From NCBI RefSeq assembly GCF_028389875.1, contig NC_084671.1, forward strand, positions 29,817,083-29,881,082: a stretch of DNA of 64,000 bases, written 5' to 3'. Positions 24,901 to 35,985 of this stretch are shown here, in pieces. Each line of letters starts with the position of its first letter. Positions within the stretch are counted from its first letter, which is position 1. Under the pieces are notes generated by a model, which saw nothing but the letters and a program-made list of their open reading frames with translations, was not told the DNA's origin and made no database searches. The position numbers and the translations under genes are program-made. The DNA is from Rhea pennata. Lineage: Eukaryota; Chordata; Aves; Rheiformes; Rheidae.

Positions 24901-27900
24901 AAGAAAGTCAGATATATCAGTTTGACAATTTCAAAACCCAGTAGTCTTGCCAGAAAAAAAGCTCCCCAATTCCTGCAGCATTTCAATATGCAATAACCTC
25001 AGCCTTTCAAAAATGAACCAATGCATAGACATTCCTTCTATGTATTTACAGATAGCAAGTCCAAGAATGCTACCAATCACCCAAAATTTAGTCAAACATC
25101 AGAAATGCAACTCTTAACAATTTTAAGGCTTGTTCATAAGCTTATGGAGAGCAGAATTTTAATGTGGACACTATTCCTTTCTAGAAATGCAGTACTGCAT
25201 CTATTCAGAAAAGAGGAACGAAGAAAACAGCTGCTTGGAGAAAGGGCCTGACCTTCTTCCCCAGACCAGCCAATCTCTGGAGGAAGAACACAGAGCAAAA
25301 ACAATTTAGCACAAAGTAGAACTCTCCAAATGCAATTCTGAGACATGAAACTTCTCCCTCAAGAGCAACAAAAGGTGAAGCCTCACATCAGATAACTACT
25401 TGCCAGAAGCTAATACAAAAAATGAAGTTCCCAGTCAAGTACCACAAAAACATCTCCAGCAGGTATCCAAGTAACCTCTCCCTTCCCCAAAGTTCAGGAA
25501 TGTACACAGGGCACTACCAATACTGTGCTTCACTGAAAGGTGAGCCCAGGTTCTTATCTCTGCCTGTCTGCCAGGTGAGACATTTTCAAAACCTGATATA
25601 TTCTAGTTCCTAGCTGGGAAAATAGAAAGAATGATTTATGTAAATAATGTGCAAGTCAGATACAGAACTGGGACTAAAACCATTGCTCCAATGGCACTGT
25701 CCACTGTGTCAGTAAAAATATAAGCACTTAAGTGTATAATATTTTCCAACTAAACTAAAACATGACTTGATATGAAATCATGCTTCAAGATCTCAGAAAC
25801 CTTAGGCAGCATAAAGTTTGAAATATAAACGGCAAGCTCTGTTTACATATAACAGTCTAGTCCCCAGTTAGTGACTTCACTAGATGATCTGATATTCTCA
25901 CATCAAAACATCCAGTATCTCCTACCACCTATCTTAAGATTTTTTGAAAGGCTCTTATTTGCATTTTATAGCACAGCAACCTCAAGACATCCTAATTCTA
26001 AATATTGAAGCACACTAAGGCTCCTTAGGCCTTCAGTGAACACGTAGCATTTCCTTGCTAAAACATGTTAGCCACATTTTCCTGCCTTCAAAAACTAGTG
26101 CCTTATCCAGAAATTTCTTACTTTCATCACAACACAAGCACCCTAGGCTCTTTTTCTCTTCCCTATCCACTGCTTAGGTTCTCCCTCTGCACAAGCGCCA
26201 CTATTCCCAATCTTGTCTGAACATAAGGCTTCCCCTTGCACCCATGTAGGCACATATGCACACACACTCCCTGCTTGTCCACGTCAAACCACATCCCTTG
26301 TTTTAAGCCTTGCCATCCTCAAAGGCTGGAGGAAACACCGCTTTTTCATGACGGAAAACACCACTAACAGTCACACTTGCAGGAGATTCTCCATGGTACT
26401 TCCCCAGTCAAGTTAACCTTGCTGGGACGCAGAATGAATATAGCATTGAATCAAGTGCTACATTAAGAGGACTATCCTGTTTCTGAAATCCAACCTAGTA
26501 GATCAGGCTGGTGCTCAAGTACGTGAACTGATTAGTGACCTGTGAAGTGCAGCACAGTTAAAGGTAAAGGTATAGCAATCCCAGTGTTTGTACTGCAAAA
26601 CTTAACTATAAAGGTATGTCCAGTAACTGTTACTACCGTAGCAGGTACAGAAATATTTCCAAGACAACACTGTGCAACTACAAAGCTCTCAAAATTTGGG
26701 GCTAGATAATCAAATTTGAGTTGATTTTCCAAGAAGGTGCTTCCTTGGAAAAGTAAAAATTGAATATGCTGCATTTTTTCTGAATTTCTCTTCTAATCCA
26801 GTGTCTCTGCTCTGGTAAGAGCACTGAGTGGTAGAATTCATCAGCATAATTAAGTTTCTAGAACAACTTACAGAAAGGTTCTTTTCATGTCTTCTTTTGA
26901 CAATCTGTTTGCACCCTGCTGAAATTGTCACTAGTAACATAATCCTGCATGTATTCATTCTGTCCCTATAATCAACTCATTACCGATCAAGATACAAATC
27001 TTGGTATTTGGTATTATTATATCAGTAATTAAGACAGCTTGAAAATAATCTATTTTTTGATCAGCTAAAAACTGTTCCAGAGCCATCATTCTCCAGGAAC
27101 ATTTCTCAATTATAAAAATCAAACTTATCCAATCAGCATTTAATAAAAATACACAATTCATTTTTACAAAACTTTATTTGTAGAAGCTGTTTCATGCTAT
27201 TTTAAAAAGACACTTCAAGCATCTGAAAATACAGTGTCATTTTTCACACCTGAGCTAAGCAGGTAGCTTAACTTGTACACATCATGTCTGGCTGCTCAAG
27301 ACCTCTTCTCCTTCTTCCCATCACCATGCCTACTCTAGCTCCCTCTTTTCCTCCTAAATGTTTTCATGAGACAACTCTCAAAACTTTCTGCTAGTGCCCA
27401 AGTCTCTGACACCACAGCTTTGCTCATGTTGTCACCGAGCCCAGTCATTTAGAACACTGTCTCTATAACTAGGACTTGATTTCAAAAACAAGTATTTATT
27501 TTCCTAATTGTGGCTACCACACAGACATGTCAGTAAATGTCCTGCTTATAAAAAACAAAAATATACTGGCATAGAGCTCTCAGCAAAACTCTCTGCTTCA
27601 GAAGCTTCTTAACCCAGAAAATATATGAAAAGTGGAGGAAAAAAGACAGGTAAGAGAATTCCAAAACAGAAGCAGCTGTTATTAGTAAATAGAGATCTAT
27701 ATTCAGAATCCTACAGCTTTTCATATTATCAGAATAATAGAATTAGAAGCATCAAAGCCCTTAGGATAAAGTTATTTAGAAGCTAAAGTTGCTTGAATAA
27801 CTTTTCCTTTTAAACATAATTTAAAGGCTAATTTAAACAATGCAAGTATGCATAATTTTTTTAAGACACAACTTAAAGCAAGTAGATTAGACCTACCATA

Positions 27901-28174
27901 CATGGTCAAAGCATCCACCCATCTACCCCAGCATCCATTCCAGAGAGGAAACAAGAGCAGGTGCCTCAGAAAAACTCCCCCAATTGGCCAGACTTTAAGG
28001 TCAAGCTGGCACAGATTTCATCCTAGTGAATCAGATTCTGACAAACTCCTGTACAACAACTCAGAGCACATGTGCCTCTGATACACTGAAACACTTTGCC
28101 CCGAGTTAAAACATTCAGGGTATCCAGGCAGCAGCTGAATGACATTTGTATTTTTGCCCATTTATCAGTCCAAC

Positions 28175-28214
28175 TTTTTTTTTACAAAAAAAAAAAAAAA
28201 AAAAAAAAAAAAAA
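28175..28214. repeat. T9-AC-A29 tract
   Basis: Nine T, then AC, then 29 A. The T run is complementary to the A run, so a short hairpin could form. Confidence 0.9.
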
Positions 28215-28719
28215 CACTACATTTACACAAAGCAGAGTCAAATTCCACCTGCAACTTAGACAATACCCAATCCATGCTACTTTTTCAAAAGCATTTTTGT
28301 TCTACCCCAAGAACTGGAATATACCACCACCATAGGCCTTTCCTTCATCTAAAGCATTACTCAGTGAGTTGAAGTGCTATTGTGATCTTAAAGATTTCCC
28401 TCAAAATCTCATCATGAAAAGGTTTTGTATTTTTATGTTTCTACACTGTTCCCATTTCAGTTTACTAATCTGCAATAATAAAATGACTAATTCCTTAGTC
28501 CTACGGTGACATAAAACTGGTACAGAACATTTGGTCACATAGGGATTATTTGTTAGCCTACTTCCACAGTAGGTTTGTGCATTGTGTTTGCATTGTCTCC
28601 TAAATGGAGATACTGAATCACAAAGTAGCCAGTCCCTTGATTTTTAGGCATATGCTACTCCAGGGCTCACATTGGGAAGGCTGCCCCATACTGAAACGCC
28701 AAAGAGCAAGTCCACCTTT

Positions 28720-28850
28720 AAAACAAAAAAAAATAAAAAAAAAACAAAAACAAAAAAAAAGAGAGAGTGAGCAAGGAAGAAAGAAACAAAATGGAGAAAA
28801 GCAGGAGCAAGAAGATAAAAACAGAAAAGACACAACATGTCGTGCCTGAA
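28720..28850. repeat. A/G-rich low-complexity stretch
   Basis: A strongly purine-biased plus strand with A runs and GAGAGAG/AGAAAG patterns. There is no gene signal. Confidence 0.8.
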
Positions 28851-29599
28851 TTGTGCTTACAACCCCGGTCATTGCAATACCTCCAAAATAATGAGGGTTA
28901 TTAATAACATGCTGCAGTATCTGACCTACTTTCACTCCCTGTAAGACAGTATGTGAACTGATTTATTTTGGCTACAGGCAAAGTGCAGTAATGCTCCTTG
29001 AAAGCCAGCTGATTAAACTGTCTGTTCTCAAACAAACATTTGGGCAGTTGCTCATACATACCAGTCCCTAAGCTCAGGCTAAATCAAACTCTTTTTTCCA
29101 GCTCCCTGTAGCTTACCATTAAGCACCTACTGCTTGGACAGAATGGAAGTAGCGTGGACAAAATAGAAGGCAAAACATACTAACAGAAATAAGATAGAAA
29201 ACACAGGAAAAAGAAAAAAAAAAAACAAGCACAAAGACAGCACAAAGAGTAGAGGTTATACTACGGCCTAGCATAAAAAGACATGAGTGACTGGTAATCC
29301 ACGTATCACAGCAGCTCTAAACAAAGATTAATAATCTGCTGCAGCACCCAGATTCCCTCACTCACTGAAGTGAAGACAGAAAGCTCTCTGCACTATGTTT
29401 CTGTATTTATACAGATTCTTCTGTAAGAATTTTTAACATAAATATTCAGTGATTTTTCTCTCAGTTTAACTGAACTTACAGCAATTATGAGAGGGGCAGA
29501 GGACGGGGATGACGAGGGCTACCGAAAGCCTCAGGTGAGTTCCCAAAACACCTGTCCACTGAAGACAAATAGTGCAAAAAAGTGACCGCTTTGGGGACA

Positions 29600-30340
29600 G
29601 CCACTGCTGCTCAGCGACAGGCAGCAAGCGCACGACGGCTCCTCAAGACCACGGAGCAACCCTCCCGGCTCGCCCCACCGCCCTTCCGTCCCCACGGGGA
29701 GCGCCCGCGCTGCGCTCGCAGCGGCCCGGCCTCGCCGAGCTCGCCCCATCGTGACCCGCGCCCTCCCCCTGCCGCCCCGCGGGCGCGGCGGGACCCACGG
29801 GAGGCCTGCGACCGCGCAGGGCGCCACAAAGGGCGGAAGGTGTGGCGACGCGGCCGGCAGGTGGGAGCGGGCCGCCGCCGCGGGCACTCACCGGGCTGAC
29901 GGCAGTGCCGGCCGCCTCCAGAGACGGCCCGGCAGCGGCGAGAGGGGCGGCGAGGCGGACGGGGCGCGGCCGCCACACGGGGCCTCCTGCAATGGCGGCG
30001 GCGAGACCCACCGAGGCGGCGGCGGCAGGAGCCGGAGGGGGAAGCGGAACCGCCGCGCGCGGCCACAGCCCGCGAGGGCGGGCAGGGGCGGGGCGCCGCC
30101 GCGCGCCGACTCCATCTCCCGGCAGGCAGCGCGGCGGCGCGCGGTGCCTCAGGGGATGCGTAGGCCGTGGGCAAGCCGCGCCCGTTCCCCCTGCGGGCGG
30201 AGGGATGGACGGAGGGAGGCAGCATCGCTGCGAGCAGCGGGGCGCAGAGCGGGGGCGCACCCGCGCATCGCCCTCCAGGCACCAGCCGTTCCCGACCCGG
30301 GTACGCGTAAAACAGATCAGCGCTGCCTCAGTAACGTGAC
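29600..30340 (-). promoter_or_regulatory. PAK2: PAK2 CpG-island promoter
   Basis: A sharp rise in GC and CpG density in an otherwise AT-rich region, with several GC-box-like stretches (ggggcgggg types). An ATGGCGGC motif near 29994 resembles the core of a YY1 site. It is the only CpG island between the first coding exon of PAK2 and PIGX, and it lies at the expected 5' end of minus-strand PAK2. I saw no obvious TATA box, as is usual for CpG-island promoters. Long open frames through it on both strands are the by-product of high GC. Confidence 0.75.
29892..30110 (-). other. PAK2: PAK2 non-coding exon 1 (approximate 5' end)
   Basis: Within the CpG island a near-consensus minus-strand donor (cccg then gtgagt, exon end at 29892) is the best candidate for the end of the 5' UTR exon. 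It would splice about 23 kb to the acceptor before the first coding exon at 6802. The transcription start is not determined; the upper limit given is a guess within the GC-rich block. A cap-selected RNA read would settle it. Confidence 0.45.
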
Positions 30341-30419
30341 CGGGAGGGGCAAGGCAGCCGGCGCACGTCCCTACAGTGACAAAAGCAAAGCGCCTCCAGC
30401 AAAAACGTGTTTCTGAAGC

Positions 30420-31144
30420 GGCCGCGGCTTCTCGAAGGAGTGTCCGAGAGCACTAGGGAGCTGCTCGTTCTTTGCATTCCTCAGCCACATCCTTCCTCTT
30501 GCCTTAAGGTACTAGAAGAAGATTATTTTTCTATCGGCGTTGCAGATGACAAATTAACCCTTCTCCCGCCAACAGAGGATAATCCACCCGTTTCCCCTTC
30601 CAAGAGTCCACGTAGCTCGGTGTTTTGACGTTATCACTAAAGGACCATGTGTGAACTATAGGAGCTGAGTGTAGAGTCGCTGCCAGCATCACCGCTTCCT
30701 ATCTTTAATGACCTGAACCACCTCTTCTGTAGCTACTCTGATGCCCAGGTACCAAGCAACGTAGTAGTGAGCACAGTGGAGAAAGAGCATACTTGCCCTG
30801 AAGACTTCTACTCCCCCCAAATTCCTAGCGCATATTGAATCTTCCAAATGACTTCCCTAAACATCTGCAGCTCTGACCTTACCTCTTCTTTCAACTCAGG
30901 CTTGAAGCAACATCCAATTTCTCCTTCAGAAGGAAAAGGATCCATGCCAGGCAGCTCCTCTTCATAACAAGTCTGGGGAAAGTAGCAGCCTCCATTATAG
31001 CCTCATATCTGCCCACAAGTCCAGGGACAAGCAGTGCAAAACAGCCTTTCCAGCTTCTACTGCTTTTGGCCCACGTTTACTGGCCATCTTCTTTGTTATG
31101 TTCCAGAGAATTAATGCAGTGGGGGATCAGAGAAAACATGCCCC
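30420..31144. other. Intergenic, nothing recognised
   Basis: The sequence between the PAK2 CpG island and the SINE. GC falls back to background, and I see no gene, repeat family or RNA gene. Confidence 0.6.
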
Positions 31145-31287
31145 CAGGTTTAGTTTAGTTGGTTAGAGCATGGCGCTGCTAATGCCAAGATCGCGGGTTC
31201 AATCCCCATATGGGCTACGCTAAGGGTTGGACTAGATGATCTCAAGAGGTCCCTTCCAACCTTACCATTCTATGATTTCTATGATAG
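31145..31287 (+). mobile_element. tRNA(Ile)-derived SINE with CR1-like 3' tail
   Basis: The 5' part matches a tRNA-Ile body. It has an A box (tagtttagttg, 31151-31161), a B box (ggttcaatccc, 31196-31206) and an anticodon stem-loop with five paired bases (31171-31187). The 5' acceptor strand has decayed. The tRNA part ends near 31217. From about 31223 the sequence becomes the terminal part of a CR1 LINE, ending in ccattctatgatttctatgata. A tRNA head plus a LINE tail is the standard make-up of a SINE moved by its partner LINE. The zebra finch TguSINE1 has this architecture as I recall, but I could not align to it. The loop carries anticodon GCU instead of AAU. Confidence 0.85.
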
Positions 31288-31704
31288 ACCTGCAGTACTT
31301 CCACTGCATCTTTCCAGGAGCAGTACTCTGCAGTGACCAGAGACCAGTCTGGTTTCCTTCCCATTGCAGACAAGGTCATAGTCTCTACTTGTCTGCCAGC
31401 TGCTTTATCACTCCCCCTGCTTATCAACTCCCTATCCACCTCTTTCAGCACCAATGTTTTACTACTTCATTTGCACTCTGTTATGTACCTCTACAGAAAC
31501 CGTGGCAGGTTTCTAAACTTTCTTCAGACATCCTTTGGCTCTACTTTCCTTCACTATAAAATAACCTTACTTCTTTCCAGTTCAGCTCCTGCCTCAAAGC
31601 CTTTTTGCGACTTTTACTCACTTCCCATTCTATTCTCCCCTCAGACATACCCTTTTAAAACAAGCTAGAGGAGTATTTTTCTATTAATTGTACACATTCA
31701 TCTT

Positions 31705-33372
31705 TGATTCAGAAAGAGCCTCTTCACTGCTACGGGCAGCCCTCAAGAATCCCAGAACCTGGAGGCAAGGGAGAAAGTCTGCAGAAAGGAAGACTTTCCC
31801 TTGGTTAAGAGGATAGGATTAGAGATCACCTGGGCAGGCTAGACATCCACAAATCCATGGGCGCTGATGGGAGGCACCCACAGATACTGAGGGAGCTGGC
31901 AGATGTTGTTGCCAGGCCACTCTCCATCATCTTTGAAAGGTCCTGGAGAACTGGAGAGGTGCCTGAGGACTGGAAGAAAGCCAGTGTCACTCCAGTCTTC
32001 CAAAAGGGCAAGAAGGAGGACCCAGGCAACTCTAGGCCGGACAGCCTCACCTCTGTCCCTGGAAAGGTAATGGAACAGCTCATTCTGGAGGCTATCTCCA
32101 GACATATGGAGGATAAGAAGGTGATGAGGAGTAGTCAGCACGGATTCACCAAGGGGAACTCCTGCTTAACCAGTCTGATAGCTTTCTCTGACGGAATGAC
32201 TGGCTGGAATAGATGAGGGGAGGGCAGTGGACGATGGGTACCTTGACTTCAGAAAGGCTTTTGACACTGTCCCCCCTAACATCCTCCTAGAGAAGCTCAG
32301 GAAATGTGGGTTAGACGAGTGGACTGTGAGGTGACTTGAGAACTAGCTGAAAGGCAGAACTCAGAGGGCTGTCATCAGTGGTGCGGAGTCTAGTTGGAGG
32401 CCTGTGGCTAGTGGTGTTCCCCAGGGCTCCGTACTGGGTCCCATCCTGTTCAACTTCTTCATCAATGACCTGGATGAAGGGGACAGAGTGCCTCCTCAGC
32501 AAGTTTGCTGATGACACCAGACTGGGAGGAGTGGCTGATACAGCTGAGGGCTGTGCTGCCATTCAGAGAGACCTGGCCAGGCTGGCGAGCTGGGCAGAGA
32601 GGAACCTCGTGAGGTTCCACAAGGGCAAATGCAGAGTCCTGCACCAAAGGAGAAATAACCCCAGGCACCAGCACAAGCCAGGGACTGAGCTGCTGGAAAA
32701 CAGCTCTACAGAGAAGGATGTGAGAGTGCTGGTGGATGACAAGTTGACGATGAGCCAGCAATGACCCTTGTGGCCAGTAAGGCCAATGGTCTCCTTGGGT
32801 GCATTAGGCAGAGTGTTGCCAGCAGGTCAAGGGAAGCGATCTGTCCCCCCACTCAGCCCTGGTGAGGCTTCATCTTGAGTACTGCATCCTGTTCTGGGCT
32901 CCCCAGTACAACGGAGACATGGAGCTACTGGAGAGAGTCCAGTGTAGGGCTATGATCAGAGGGCTGGAGCATCTGCCCTATGAGGAACGGCTGTGAGAGC
33001 TGGGCCAGTTTAGCCTGGAGAAGAGAAGACTGAGGGGGGATCATATCAATGTCTATAAGTACCTGAAGGGAGGGTGTCAAGGGGATTGGGACAAACTCTT
33101 TTCAGTTGTCCCATGCAACAGGACAAGAGGCAATGGGCAAAAACTGAACCACAAGAAGTTCTGACCAAATATAAGGAGGAATGTCTTCACCGTGAGTCAC
33201 AGAGCACTGGAACAGGTTGCTCAGAGAGGTTGTGGAGTCTCCTTCTCTGGAGATATTCAAGGCCTGCCTGGATGCAACCCTGTCTAATATGCTGTAGGTG
33301 ACCCTGCTTGAGCAGAGGGGTTGGACTAGATGACCTCCAGAGATCCCTTCCAACCTTACTGATTCTATGATT
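31705..33372 (+). mobile_element. CR1 LINE, 5'-truncated, ORF2 reverse-transcriptase region to 3' end
   Basis: Starts near cactgctacgggcagccctc in ORF2 and runs to the CR1 3' terminus (gattctatgatt at 33361). Visible reverse-transcriptase landmarks in order are KKASVTPVFQKGKK, FTKGNSCLTSLIAF, YLDF (32239-32250), GVPQGS (from 32413) and the catalytic FADD (32504-32515), then the CR1-specific downstream region. It is defective: there is a +1 frameshift before YLDF, a TAG stop at 32344-32346, and a second +1 shift at a GGGG run (32479-32482) before FADD. The same lesions recur in the copy at 47.8-49.4 kb. It lies between PIGX and PAK2. Confidence 0.95.
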
Positions 33373-35432
33373 ATATACCCTTAACTCCTAACACAGCCTT
33401 TATTCCTCACACCCTCCTTTTCTTCCATTGCTTTAATTCTTTTAATTCAATCCTTCTGTTCATCAGTAATGGATATGTTCATGTCCGACTCTTGTATGCT
33501 GCCTTGCAATCAACTCAAACTAGCATGCAGACCCCTCAATTCTGTCTCCAGAGGTGCCAGAATTTCTTAACAGGGAATTGATTGCAATGCTTGTTTAATG
33601 ACAGTAAGCGCTGGCAAAGGACAGAAAGTTTAACTTGGAGCTCAAATTCCATCATTCTTAACATTACAGTGGTTAGTATACTTAGTTACAGCTTTTAGAG
33701 AAGATCCTGTCTACTGTATTTTTATACCACAACTACTATGAATTTAAAAACAGCAAGTCACTGCTATTCACCACAGCAAAAAATATACACTGAGAATTTT
33801 TTTTTTTAATCTCATATTTTACATCAGTGAGAATCAGTATTACCCAGGCTCAGTCTAGAAGCTGATCAGTGGATCCTGAAGGATGTTACATACACTTAGT
33901 AAGCCAGGTGCCCTCCAAACTGAATAGCACCCTGAAGTCTCCTCCAGTAGCAGCCACTTTTGAACTGCTCTGATATCATCTATTTGTTCTGAACTGATTG
34001 TGCTAAGCCCTCTGTAATTCAAGCCCCTCCTGCTTCAGTTTCCTTTTACTATAGCTTACCACTAATATGGGCTTCCATTCTCACCACATCACTTGTACTG
34101 ATTTCTAAATCATCCACTATTCATATTTTGTCATAGCAATATTTTACTCATTTGTCACAAGGAAATCAGTTTCCTTTTGCTAGACTAGGATATTAGGCAG
34201 CTTGTTTTACCTAAGTAATTCAAACTGATTTTCAATTGATATTATCCAATTGATATGAGCTTTCAGAAGCAAAAAGATCTGCCAGAGATGAATGACAAAC
34301 GGGGATGTTGCTGGCACAAGGGTCAGAGTACAACATAGAATTATGTACCTGCATATGACAGAGCACAAGAACAAACTCAACTATGGGAATAAAAACAAAA
34401 AAAAATCTTGCTCAGAGACAAGTGTTACAATACTGATTCACAGTCTATCCTGTCACAGTGCTGCTGCACTGATATGGTTAAATTTGTTACCAAATCTCTC
34501 TGCAATTGTTCTCTTTTAATTTCTCCCTTCCCCCAAACAGATGCAGAAAAGTCATGCACTGAGGTAGCGGATGAAGTCCTGGCGCAACCATCATCATTCA
34601 GCACAGTCAAGGGAAAACAAGAGGCCAGTGTCAGTGCACTTGCCAACCTGTCATGGGCCAAAAAAAAAAAATAAAAAAAAAATCACAAGATGAGCTTTCT
34701 TCTGATTTCAAGCAGAAGCACAGGAAGGATGTCCACAGGGATCCTGAGGCTACAGCTGGACAATGATGAAAAGCCTAGTCTGCTGATGAGAAGTCTGGGC
34801 TGCATATAAAGGTTTCAAAAGGAGGACAGAATCTGACAGACAGAACTTTCATTCACATCCCCCCACCCAAAATCACCTGCTTTTAGTAATTCTGAGCTTA
34901 TAGGAATAAAATCTGTTTTCTCTGCAGTCCTTATGAGTTACTTAAAGCTCACAACACCACCTACTGACAACAACCAAGCTCTTCTGTCAACTCAAAGCAA
35001 CTCAGTTTTTCCATTAGTGAAGTAACTTCCTCTCCATTTCCTTGTATTTATCAACTGTTCTGATGACTGAATGCAAGTCTTCTAAATATTTGCTTCTACT
35101 TGGCATCTCTTCACCAGCTCTCCTCTTCTAAGGATTATTTGTCCAGATTTCTTTCAAATTTTCAAAGCCTTCTTTAAAATCTGATTTATTTGACCAAGTT
35201 GTGATACCTCCCAGTCACTGAATAAAATGTGTGTGTGTGTTGGGGGGGGGGGGAAATGTGTGTTGGGGGGGTTATTATTTAAGGCTTTTATTGTCCTAAG
35301 TAAGCACAGAATGTCTCTTCACAAACTTACAGATAACCAACCTGGACTGTGTAAACAAGCTTAGAATTCAGAAATTTAAATGAGTAGATAAAGCTTTTCA
35401 TATCCTTAATAACCAATTCCCAAGTCAGTTCA
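33373..35432. other. Intergenic region downstream of PIGX
   Basis: AT-rich sequence with no recognised gene. It contains short A tracts (near 33800 as T, near 34661-34681 as A) and the GT/G tract listed separately. The PIGX 3' end probably lies at its right edge. Confidence 0.55.
35228..35271. repeat. (GT)n plus G12 and G7 runs
   Basis: GT dinucleotides, a run of 12 G, then a GTGTG segment and a further run of G on the plus strand. The guanine runs could form a G-quadruplex. The strand carrying them is antisense to PIGX. Confidence 0.9.
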
Positions 35433-35438
35433 TTTATT
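35433..35438 (-). terminator. PIGX: Candidate PIGX poly(A) signal AATAAA
   Basis: TTTATT on the plus strand, read AATAAA on the minus strand, is the first canonical signal after the PIGX stop codon, about 385 bases downstream. Further matches exist at 35287-35292 and 35185-35190, so the used site is uncertain. Confidence 0.45.
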
Positions 35439-35820
35439 AAAATTCAAGAAATACAAACATCTCCGCAAGAGACGGCATTACAGTTGAAGCAGGCTCTGGG
35501 TGGGGGGCAGGCAGGGGAGGTTAAAGAGGGAATCAGAGATCAAGACTCTGTTCTTGACTGTTGCTGCATAGCCTGTGGCAAGTCATTTCTGCTCTTTGCA
35601 GTGCTATTCTCATCCTTCATCTGCTTTGTTTAGTTACGATGAGCTGAAACTGTCTTATATGTGGAAAGGTGTTTGTAAGAATTAGGCAGAGAACCATAAT
35701 CCATTATGGGACCCTCACATACTACCAATAAGTAATAGTAGAGTAGGATTCATTTAGGAGGCTGATGCAATCAATATTCTCTTAGTTTTACTACACTGAA
35801 CTCAGTCATTCCATACTACT

Positions 35821-35985
35821 TTACTTCTGTTCTGAGCAAGTCTCCATGGAGAAGTGTCCGTATTTACACAAGGCTGCAAGAATCAGGCTGGAACACAGGA
35901 CCGTGGTAAGAAGAGTCACGATACACACTAAGAAACTATGTTGTCTGAGCCCCACTGGAACGTGCATAATCAATTCCTCATATAC
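35821..35985 (-). CDS. PIGX: PIGX coding exon 6 (membrane anchor and stop)
   Basis: Encodes residues 201-254 and the stop TAA at 35823-35821. It reads VYEELIMHVPVGL, then the hydrophobic helix (SFLVCIVTLL through SLILAAL), then KYGHFSMETCSEQK. The acceptor is tttctttgtag. The tail runs about seven residues beyond the end of the human protein as I remember it. Confidence 0.95.
   Translation of the reverse strand, partial: VYEELIMHVPVGLRQHSFLVCIVTLLTTVLCSSLILAALCKYGHFSMETCSEQK

Larger units (their letters stand above)
6803..29891 (-). other. PAK2: PAK2 intron 1 (5' UTR intron)
   Basis: About 23 kb of AT-rich sequence between the inferred non-coding exon 1 and the first coding exon. It contains simple repeats and homopolymer tracts, listed separately, and one candidate 36-base exon at 14456-14491. 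I recognise no LINE or SINE copy and no other gene. Open frames here are short and unsupported; the 168-codon frame at 10000-10506 (minus) is noted as a finding only. Confidence 0.7.

Noticed and set aside
29611..30416. Several 165-223 codon frames on both strands near 30 kb
   Set aside because: All overlap the PAK2 CpG island and are Arg/Ala/Pro-rich in every frame, the signature of GC-rich promoter DNA.
31145..31218. Functional tRNA gene
   Set aside because: The 5' acceptor strand cannot pair with the 3' part, there is no Pol III terminator right after it, and it is fused to a CR1 tail. It is a SINE.
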